From: Selenomonadaceae bacterium UBA2897 | Lineage (GTDB): Bacteria; Bacillota; Negativicutes; Selenomonadales; Selenomonadaceae | Assembly (NCBI GenBank): GCA_002350105.1 | Contig: DEDT01000042.1 | Coordinates: forward strand, 1 to 6,450 | Length of the DNA: 6,450 nt | Direction of reading: 5' to 3' | In this document: one piece after another, positions 1 through 5,396 of the stretch | Position numbering within the stretch: the stretch's first letter is position 1 | How the letters are laid out: each line of letters begins with the position of its first letter | The notes under the pieces: model-generated | Databases searched by the model: none | Told to the model about the DNA's origin: nothing | What the model saw: only the letters and a program-made list of their open reading frames with translations | Position numbers and translations under genes: made by a program

Positions 1-41
1 TAAGACGTGGATGTTTTGCATGTGTATTTTTGGTTTTTCTG

Positions 42-683
42 TTAAAAGATGATCGTGAGGATAGCGGCCAGGGCGAAATAGGGGCCGTAGGCCATGTAGT
101 CGAGGCGGCCTTTTTGGCGCGTGAGCAGCAGCACGAGGGCGACGAGGCCAGCGAGGACGATGCCGGTCATCGCGATATGCGTGAGGGCCTCGGTGCCAAA
201 CCAGAGGCCGAGCGCGGCGACGAGCTTGATGTCGCCGCCGCCGATGCCGCCTTTCGTGAGGATGGAGAGCAGCAGGAAAACGATGCCGCCCGCCGCTGCC
301 GCGAGGATGTGGTTCAGCAGGCCGCCAGAAAGGAGTGTGAACAGGAGCCCCAGCACGGCGAACGGGATGAGCATGCGGTCAAAGATCACATGCTGCTCCC
401 AGTCCGTCGCGCTGAACAGCACGCAGAAATAAATGACGATCATCGCGCTGAGCCAGGCACTCACCGTGCTGTAGTCCCCCTGCAACGACGCGAAGCAGAG
501 CAGGAACCCCAGCGACATCGTGAGGAACGACTGGCGCTTTTTCGTATTCTCCGCCACGCGGTACGGCTTGTCAAGAATATCCGGCGCACTGGCGTAGAGA
601 TACGTGATCCACCGCTGTCCCGCCATCGATCCGGCGACGGCCAGCACGACAGAGAGGGCAAATTTCAGGATGGTAGCCATCAT
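42..683 (-). CDS. Type IV prepilin peptidase (A24 family), short form without the zinc-cysteine domain
   Basis: An integral inner-membrane aspartyl protease that would remove the leader peptide from type IV pilin-like or pseudopilin precursors. The 213-residue product is almost entirely hydrophobic helices. The first catalytic aspartate is D94 in TDWEQHVIFD, and the second is D151 in the GxGD motif (GGGDIKL, 148-154). The closing YGPYFALAAI (199-208) is the usual last-helix motif of the family. The N-terminus (GSMAGQRWITYLY) resembles the family's first helix, but the cytoplasmic CxxC...CxxC loop of bifunctional enzymes is missing. The protein is therefore shorter than the common 250-290 residues, and N-methylation activity is doubtful. 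The start is the ATG at 683, because GGAGGTG lies 6 nt upstream; an in-frame TTG at 725 falls in the promoter. No pilin genes are visible beside it. The family call is firm; the substrate is unknown. Confidence 0.9.
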   Translation of the reverse strand: MMATILKFALSVVLAVAGSMAGQRWITYLYASAPDILDKPYRVAENTKKRQSFLTMSLGFLLCFASLQGDYSTVSAWLSAMIVIYFCVLFSATDWEQHVIFDRMLIPFAVLGLLFTLLSGGLLNHILAAAAGGIVFLLLSILTKGGIGGGDIKLVAALGLWFGTEALTHIAMTGIVLAGLVALVLLLTRQKGRLDYMAYGPYFALAAILTIIF

Positions 684-689
684 AAGAAA

Positions 690-696
690 CACCTCC
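690..696 (-). promoter_or_regulatory. Ribosome binding site of the prepilin peptidase
   Basis: On the minus strand this reads GGAGGTG, followed by 6 nt and then ATGATG. It fixes the start at 683 (or the adjacent ATG at 680) and argues against the longer reading frame that opens with TTG at 725. Confidence 0.8.
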
Positions 697-716
697 GACA
701 ATATAGCTATGCCTCT

Positions 717-745
717 ATTATACAATGTTTCCGCTCGACTGCAAA
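717..745 (-). promoter_or_regulatory. Sigma-70-type promoter of the prepilin peptidase
   Basis: On the minus strand TTTGCA (745-740) is followed after exactly 17 bp by a perfect TATAAT (722-717). Transcription would start near 710, giving a leader of about 27 nt that carries the GGAGGTG site. The -35 box matches TTGACA at 4 of 6 positions. Confidence 0.6.
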
Positions 746-761
746 CGCCTGCTGGATGTCA

Positions 762-821
762 TTTTTCAAGAGGAATGAACAGGTTAATGCCTTGCGGAAG
801 GAGTGGGAGCCTTGGCGGGGG
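762..821 (+). pseudogene. Decayed internal fragment of an FAD-dependent oxidoreductase gene, related to 2371-3909
   Basis: The codons read FFKRNEQVNALRKEWEPWRG. They align without gaps to residues 58-77 of the downstream flavoenzyme, FFTKDEQVKALWQELMPLQG (bases 2542-2601). I count 44 of 60 identical bases and 10 of 20 identical residues, including an identical run over ATGAACAGGT. Several mismatches fall at third codon positions, as expected of a diverged homologue rather than chance. Just upstream (741-760) there are weaker traces of the preceding NRMDIGGH region, but they are out of frame with a deletion. Similarity stops at 822, where AT-rich sequence begins. No start codon, ribosome site or rest of the gene remains, so this is not functional. 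It is GC-richer than the intact copy and may be the stub of an older, native version. Confidence 0.6.
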
Positions 822-865
822 GATAGTTCAAATTTTCATATTCTGCGATAAAAATATGGAATTTG

Positions 866-874
866 TGGTAAAAT
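866..874 (+). promoter_or_regulatory. Possible extended -10 promoter of the AAA ATPase gene
   Basis: TGG followed by TAAAAT fits the extended -10 pattern TGnTATAAT with one mismatch. At 17 bp upstream there is only CGATAA, which is not a recognisable -35 box. Transcription would begin near 881 and the leader would contain both copies of the 13-bp repeat. The assignment is tentative. Confidence 0.35.
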
Positions 875-891
875 GGCAATATGAAAATGTG

Positions 892-937
892 GATTTTGCA
901 GGAATTGACCAAAATAAAAATTGTGATTTTGCAGGAA
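892..937 (+). repeat. 13-bp direct repeat pair in the ATPase leader
   Basis: GATTTTGCAGGAA occurs at 892-904 and again at 925-937, exactly 33 bp apart, which is close to three helical turns. Each copy is preceded by TGT (TGTG before the first, TGT before the second). The pair sits just upstream of the ATPase start, so it could be an operator for a dimeric regulator or for the ATPase itself. It could also act in RNA, since each copy holds an AGGA core. The identity is seen directly; the function is inferred. Confidence 0.6.
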
Positions 938-939
938 AC

Positions 940-945
940 GAGGTG
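940..945 (+). promoter_or_regulatory. Ribosome binding site of the AAA ATPase gene
   Basis: GAGGTG lies 2 nt before ATG at 948 and 5 nt before the next in-frame ATG at 951. The spacing favours the second ATG slightly, which would remove one residue. Confidence 0.55.
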
Positions 946-947
946 CG

Positions 948-2303
948 ATGATGTTTTACCGCAAGATTTATGACCGGATGAAGGCTTGGAAGGAGAAGGA
1001 GGATGGGCGGACAGCGCTGTTGATCGAGGGAGCGCGGCGCATCGGAAAATCTACGGTGGCGAAAGCCTTTGCAGAGAACGAATATGAGCATGTGCTGTTG
1101 ATTGACTTTTCTATAGCATCGCCAGAAATTGTTCGCCTGTTTGACGACCTTTCCGACCTTGACACGTTCTTTTTGCAGCTTCAGCTTTTTTGCCATGTCA
1201 GTCTGGAATCGAGGAAGTCCGTCATCATTTTCGATGAAGTACAGTTTTGTCCGCGGGCGCGTCAGGCCATCAAGCACCTCGTGGCTGATCGCCGGTATGA
1301 TTACATCGAGACGGGATCGTTGATTTCCATCCGTAAGAATGTGAAGGATATTCTCATCCCAAGCGAAGAGACGCGGATGGAAATGGTTCCGATGGACTTC
1401 GAGGAATTTTGTTTGGCGACGGGAAAGGAGGCCGTGCCAACACTCCTCCGGACGGTTCTCGCATCGGGAAAGCCACTCGCGGACGCCGTTCATCGGAAAC
1501 TCCTCCAGCAATTCCGCATCTACATGCTTGTCGGCGGGATGCCACAGGCGGTGGAAAGCTATCTCGAAACAAATGATTTCCGAAAAGTGGATGATGTTAA
1601 GCGAACGATTCTTTCACTGTATGCGGCGGATTTTGAGAAAATCGATGGAACGGGCAAGGCTTCCATGATTTTCCGTTCCATTCCTGCACAGCTGGCGAAG
1701 AATACGGCCCGTTACCAGGTGTCGAGTGTCCTGAAGAGCCATCGTGCAGAGGATATCTTGGAACTCGTCTCGGAAATGCAGGATTCCAAGACAGTGCTCG
1801 TCTCGCATCACGCCGATGATCCGAATATGGGAATGGCCGCGAATCTTGACCTTGCTCAGTTTAAGCTATTCCTTTCTGATACAGGGCTTTTCGTGACACT
1901 AATGTTTCTGGACAGCAATTTTGTGGAAAATGACATCTACCAAAAACTCCTCAGTGATAAGGCACATGTGAATCTCGGCTATCTATACGAAAACATCACG
2001 GCGCAGATGCTGGTCGCTCAAGGGTATCGCCTCTATTACTATACGTTTCCAAAAGAAAATACCAGGCTGCATTATGAAGTGGATTTTCTGATTCCGGAAC
2101 GGAGCAAGATCATTCCCATCGAGGTTAAATCTTCAGGATATCGGACGCATGCCTCTCTTGATGCATTTGAACAAAAATTTTCGTCGCGGATATCCAGACG
2201 CCTGCTCGTATATACAAAGAATCTGCAAAAAGATCGCGACGTCATCTTCCTCCCTGTGTATCTTCTCCCATTTTTGCGGGAAACTATAGCTTTGACGATG
2301 TAA
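948..2303 (+). CDS. Orphan AAA-family ATPase with C-terminal DUF4143 / PD-(D/E)XK-like domain
   Basis: A 451-residue soluble protein of a widespread family whose cellular role is not established. The N-terminal ATPase core has a Walker A motif GARRIGKST (28-36), a Walker B motif VIIFDE (92-97), and a downstream ETGS (121-124) at the usual sensor position. It is followed by the family's MEMVPMDFEEF segment. The C-terminal part carries EVDFLI (377-382, D379) and IEVKSS (E392, K394), the D...ExK spacing of a restriction-endonuclease-like fold, as in DUF4143 proteins. Length is normal for the family and no frame break is seen. It has its own leader and is followed by a hairpin and a new promoter, so it is probably a single-gene unit not tied to the sugar operon. 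Start could be 948 or 951. Such genes are often patchily distributed, which fits arrival by transfer. Confidence 0.85.
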   Translation: MMFYRKIYDRMKAWKEKEDGRTALLIEGARRIGKSTVAKAFAENEYEHVLLIDFSIASPEIVRLFDDLSDLDTFFLQLQLFCHVSLESRKSVIIFDEVQFCPRARQAIKHLVADRRYDYIETGSLISIRKNVKDILIPSEETRMEMVPMDFEEFCLATGKEAVPTLLRTVLASGKPLADAVHRKLLQQFRIYMLVGGMPQAVESYLETNDFRKVDDVKRTILSLYAADFEKIDGTGKASMIFRSIPAQLAKNTARYQVSSVLKSHRAEDILELVSEMQDSKTVLVSHHADDPNMGMAANLDLAQFKLFLSDTGLFVTLMFLDSNFVENDIYQKLLSDKAHVNLGYLYENITAQMLVAQGYRLYYYTFPKENTRLHYEVDFLIPERSKIIPIEVKSSGYRTHASLDAFEQKFSSRISRRLLVYTKNLQKDRDVIFLPVYLLPFLRETIALTM

Positions 2304-2324
2304 CAGGAAAAATCCTTCTTGTTA
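2301..2324 (+). other. Hairpin overlapping the ATPase stop codon
   Basis: TAACAGGAA (2301-2309) pairs with TTCTTGTTA (2316-2324) over 9 bp with one G-U wobble, leaving a 6-nt loop. It includes the stop codon TAA. The stem is AT-rich and is not followed by a T-run, so it is at best a weak terminator. Its right arm overlaps the -35 box proposed for the next gene. Confidence 0.35.
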
Positions 2325-2347
2325 TGGAGTATCGATTATAATAAAAT
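2319..2347 (+). promoter_or_regulatory. Probable sigma-70 promoter of the surface-sugar operon
   Basis: TTGTTA (2319-2324) is followed after 17 bp by TAAAAT (2342-2347). A perfect TATAAT also lies at 2337-2342 but has no good -35 box at the usual distance. Either would give a very short leader before the AGGGAGGG site. This is the only promoter-like signal seen for the four downstream genes. Confidence 0.45.
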
Positions 2348-2356
2348 ATCTTATCT

Positions 2357-2364
2357 AGGGAGGG
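2357..2364 (+). promoter_or_regulatory. Strong ribosome binding site preceding an ATT codon
   Basis: AGGGAGGG, with core GGAGG at 2359-2363, lies 7 nt before ATT at 2371. This is ideal spacing. The in-frame stop TAG at 2356-2358 rules out any earlier start. It is the main reason for placing the flavoenzyme start at ATT. Confidence 0.7.
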
Positions 2365-2370
2365 ATTAAA

Positions 2371-3909
2371 ATTCGTAAGGCAATTATTATCGGTGCTGGT
2401 CCAGCTGGTTTGACTGCGGCCTATTTTCTGGCCAAGGATACTGATATTCGTCCTATTGTGTTGGAAAAGGAAGCATTTACCGGAGGGATTGCCAGGACTT
2501 TTTGTTACAAGGGCAATCGTATGGATATCGGCGGCCATCGCTTTTTTACGAAGGATGAACAGGTAAAGGCATTGTGGCAGGAGTTGATGCCATTACAGGG
2601 GGCTCTGTCTATAGATGATCGTTTGCTTGGGCGGCAGGTTCCTTTGGAGACTGGCGGCCCTGATCCGGATAAAAGTGACCATGTGATGTTGCAGAGAGAA
2701 CGTATCTCGCGTATCCGCTATCGTCACCAGTTCTTTTCTTACCCTCTTTCTCTTGGATGGGATACCGTGCATAAATTAGGATGGCCTAGCTTGTGGCGGA
2801 TGAGCAAGGGATATATCAAGGCAAGAGTGGCGCCAAGGCCAGAGCAGAGTTTGGCAGATTTTATGATTAACCGCTTTGGTGAGCCACTCTATGCAACGTT
2901 TTTTCGAGATTATACGACGAAGGTATGGGGGCGTGCGCCAGAACATATTGCGGCGGATTGGGGTGCTCAACGGATCAAAAGCCTTTCCTTAGGCAGAGCG
3001 GTGGCCGATTATATCCGACGAAAATGGAAACCGTCAGCAAAGGCGCAAGACACGTCTCTTATTCGGCATTTCTGGTATCCCAAGCACGGTCCTGGTCAGT
3101 TATGGGAAACAATGGAGCAAAAAATTGTTTGTCATGGCGGTATCGTAAGGCATCATGCTCAAGTAATATCCTTGGAAGGCAATGGAGAGCATCATATCAA
3201 AAATGTGCGGATACGGGAAAATGGTGTTGAGCAACAATTGGATGCAGATTTTGTCCTATCATCGATGCCTGTAGCCGAGCTTGTGCCGTCAGTTTATGGA
3301 GAAGAGTGTCCTTCGGCTGTTCTTGAGACGGCTGAGAAACTCCCGTATCGGGATTTTATGACAGTGGGGCTGCTTGTGCGCCGTCTGTCTGTTCGTAGCG
3401 ATGGCAGGCGTAATATCGTGCCGGATTGCTGGATTTACGTGCAAGAACCTGATGTAAAAATGGGACGTATTCAGATTTTTAATAACTGGTCGCCTTACTT
3501 GGTAAAGGATCCGGATCATACGGTTTGGCTGGGACTGGAATATTTTTGTCAGCAGGGCGATGCGATGTGGAATATGTCCGACGCAGAATTTTTATCTTTG
3601 GCTACGGAAGAACTTGTGAAGATGGGCATCATTCAGCGTGAGGATGTGCTGGATGGTGTCTGCTTGCGCGTTCCAAAAGCGTATCCGGCGTATTTCGACA
3701 GCTATGAGAAATTTCCTCTCGTTCAAAACTGGCTTATGCAGTTTGACAATCTTTATTGCATCGGTCGAAACGGGCAGCATCGTTATAACAATATGGATCA
3801 CTCTATGTTGACGGCTATGCAGGCGGTAAAGCTGATCCAAAATCAGGAAAAGTCGCAGCAGGCATTATGGTCTGTCAATACGGAACGGAATTATCAGGAG
3901 AAAAAATAG
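2371..3909 (+). CDS. FAD/NAD(P)-binding oxidoreductase (amine oxidase / HemY-like) of a surface-sugar locus, apparent ATT start
   Basis: A predicted cytoplasmic flavoprotein of 512 residues; reaction unknown. The N-terminus is a dinucleotide-binding fold: AIIIGAGPAGLTAA with G8, G10 and G13, acidic E32 closing strand two, then GGIARTF (38-44) and DIGGHRFF (52-59). The C-terminus has CIGRNGQHRYNNMDHS (463-478), the second FAD-contacting segment of this superfamily. Relatives are often labelled protoporphyrinogen oxidase or UDP-galactopyranose mutase-like, but mutases are nearer 370-390 residues and heme genes are absent here. The first ATG/GTG/TTG in frame is TTG at 2410, which would cut through the glycine motif. 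A TAG at 2356 blocks upstream starts, so ATT at 2371 with AGGGAGGG before it is the best start. It is first in an operon and ends 1 nt before the next gene. A substrate among nucleotide or lipid-linked sugars is inferred from the neighbours. Confidence 0.85.
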   Translation: MRKAIIIGAGPAGLTAAYFLAKDTDIRPIVLEKEAFTGGIARTFCYKGNRMDIGGHRFFTKDEQVKALWQELMPLQGALSIDDRLLGRQVPLETGGPDPDKSDHVMLQRERISRIRYRHQFFSYPLSLGWDTVHKLGWPSLWRMSKGYIKARVAPRPEQSLADFMINRFGEPLYATFFRDYTTKVWGRAPEHIAADWGAQRIKSLSLGRAVADYIRRKWKPSAKAQDTSLIRHFWYPKHGPGQLWETMEQKIVCHGGIVRHHAQVISLEGNGEHHIKNVRIRENGVEQQLDADFVLSSMPVAELVPSVYGEECPSAVLETAEKLPYRDFMTVGLLVRRLSVRSDGRRNIVPDCWIYVQEPDVKMGRIQIFNNWSPYLVKDPDHTVWLGLEYFCQQGDAMWNMSDAEFLSLATEELVKMGIIQREDVLDGVCLRVPKAYPAYFDSYEKFPLVQNWLMQFDNLYCIGRNGQHRYNNMDHSMLTAMQAVKLIQNQEKSQQALWSVNTERNYQEKK

Positions 3910-3910
3910 T

Positions 3911-5383
3911 ATGGGGGAACAAGAGCGGATTTCCTATGCAGCGTGGCTACCGAAAATCTTTTTTGCCAGTATTTTTATCGGCCTGATTATTATCCCACGT
4001 GTGTTGGATAATGATATTTATTTTTTACTTAACGATGGAAAGTATGTTATGCAATATGGGATACCGCATATAGAACCTTTCACGATGCATACCAATATGC
4101 ATTTTGTGATGCAGCAATGGCTTTCCAGCGTTATTTTTTGGCAGTTGTATCACCATTTTGGTGTGGTAGGCATATTGAGCTGTGTGTATGTCATGGCTGT
4201 GCTTATGATGACGGTATATTATCGCTTATGCATGTTGGTGAGCAGCAGAAATTGGTATATTTCGTCGATTTTGTCGGCGATTGTCGGCGTATTAGCTTGT
4301 GCGACCTTTATGGTAAGCCGCCCTCAAATTTTTTCTACTTTTTTTCTGTTAATGGCAGTATATTGCCTGGAGTTATACCACAAAAGAAAAGAAAAAGTAT
4401 ATCTTGCCATTTTGCCATTCTTGTCCATATTGCTAATTAATTTTCATGCGGCAGTATGGGGAATGTTGCTTTGTATCATCGCTGCTTATTTTGTAGAGTT
4501 ACTATTTTCATATCGTCAGCAAAAAAAAGCAATTGGGATATTTTTTACGGTGCTTCTTGCTGTCTTTTTTTGCGGTTTTATCAATCCATATGGGATGGAG
4601 TCTATGAGCTATGTGCTGCATTCTTATGGTATTCCACTTATCAATCAATTAGTAGGTGAAATGCACCCTTTGAATAGTACTACCGTAACGGGGAAAGTAT
4701 ATTTAGCATGGATAGCTTTTTGTTGGTTTATCTATATCAGGCACGGAATGCCCAAGCGTTATATTATTCTGTGTCTGGGATTGACGTATATGAGTTTTTC
4801 TGCTGAGCGCAGCTTATTTTTATTTCTTTTTTTAGGAACTTTTCCTTTAGCAGATTGCTTATCTAGTTGCCGCTTTCAAAAGCAGGTGGGGCATCTAAGC
4901 AAGAAAAAATATGTTTTTCGCCTGGCTTTGGTGATGGGGATCGCGGTAATTGGTTTTTATGATATATATCAGTGGAAGCACTCGGCAGATATTCCAGCTC
5001 GAAGTTTCGTCGTGGAGCATCCTACCGTGGATTATTTGTTGACACAGGCACCTGTTGAGAATATCCGTTTATGGAATACATACAACGAAGGCTCATATGC
5101 AGAATTTAAGGGCATAAAAGCCAGCATAGATACACGGGCCGAAGTCTTTTTGCCGGCGAATAATTGGCAGGATAATTATTTGCTGGAGTATTATGCTGTA
5201 GCCGTTGGGGCTTTGCACTATGAGGAAGTTTTTCAAAAATACCACATCAATTATGTTTTAACCAGTGATTCTGAAGTCTTGTATGAATATTTATTGCATG
5301 ATGAGCATTATGAATTGCTATTTGAAGAGGATCATCCGTTAGAGAGTCATAGACTATATAAAAGAATTACGGTAGATGAGTGA
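3911..5383 (+). CDS. Polytopic membrane protein, GT-C glycosyltransferase-like architecture
   Basis: A 490-residue membrane protein that I do not recognise by name. About ten hydrophobic segments run from residue 15 to about 355 (for example 15-31, 115-133, 137-150, 158-175 and 178-200). A first loop after helix one carries D33/D35 and the pattern LNDGKYVMQYGIPHIEPF (39-57), then QQWLSS (68-73). This resembles the aspartate-bearing first loop of GT-C enzymes, which use polyprenyl-phosphate sugars outside the membrane. The last roughly 130 residues are soluble; NTYNEGSYAEFKGIKASIDT plus the following RAE resembles a conserved patch (Gxy...iDgR) of a large family of uncharacterised bacterial membrane proteins. 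AGGAG at 3896-3900, inside the upstream gene, lies 10 nt before the ATG, and the intergenic gap is 1 nt, so translation is likely coupled. The gene is AT-rich (33% GC at 4501-4560). It could instead be a flippase or polymerase. Confidence 0.7.
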   Translation: MGEQERISYAAWLPKIFFASIFIGLIIIPRVLDNDIYFLLNDGKYVMQYGIPHIEPFTMHTNMHFVMQQWLSSVIFWQLYHHFGVVGILSCVYVMAVLMMTVYYRLCMLVSSRNWYISSILSAIVGVLACATFMVSRPQIFSTFFLLMAVYCLELYHKRKEKVYLAILPFLSILLINFHAAVWGMLLCIIAAYFVELLFSYRQQKKAIGIFFTVLLAVFFCGFINPYGMESMSYVLHSYGIPLINQLVGEMHPLNSTTVTGKVYLAWIAFCWFIYIRHGMPKRYIILCLGLTYMSFSAERSLFLFLFLGTFPLADCLSSCRFQKQVGHLSKKKYVFRLALVMGIAVIGFYDIYQWKHSADIPARSFVVEHPTVDYLLTQAPVENIRLWNTYNEGSYAEFKGIKASIDTRAEVFLPANNWQDNYLLEYYAVAVGALHYEEVFQKYHINYVLTSDSEVLYEYLLHDEHYELLFEEDHPLESHRLYKRITVDE

Positions 5384-5387
5384 GGTG
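5382..5387 (+). promoter_or_regulatory. Ribosome binding site fixing the GT2 start
   Basis: GAGGTG overlaps the stop codon of the upstream gene and lies 9 nt before ATG at 5397. An earlier in-frame ATG at 5376 has no such site, so the start at 5397 is preferred. Confidence 0.6.
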
Positions 5388-5396
5388 CATTCCCTT

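Noticed and set aside
1..41. Terminator or gene fragment downstream of the prepilin peptidase
   Set aside because: No convincing stem followed by a T-run on the minus strand and no coding signal; the segment is too short to judge.
30..851. Long open frame (273 codons) on the plus strand opposite the prepilin peptidase
   Set aside because: Its product is low-complexity and rich in Glu, Arg, His and Ala, typical of antisense to a GC-rich membrane gene. It has no ribosome site. Only its last part holds meaning, as the flavoenzyme stub at 762-821.
828..1511. Open frame of 227 codons antisense to the AAA ATPase and its leader
   Set aside because: The sense strand encodes a clear ATPase with Walker motifs over the same bases; the antisense product resembles nothing I recognise.
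2410..3909. TTG at 2410 as the start of the flavoenzyme
   Set aside because: It would remove the GxGxxG FAD-binding motif, which is encoded in frame just upstream, and it has no ribosome site at proper distance.
2371..3909. Calling the flavoenzyme UDP-galactopyranose mutase or protoporphyrinogen oxidase
   Set aside because: It shares only the general FAD-binding segments with these; it is too long for the mutase and there are no heme genes nearby. A general oxidoreductase call is all the sequence supports.
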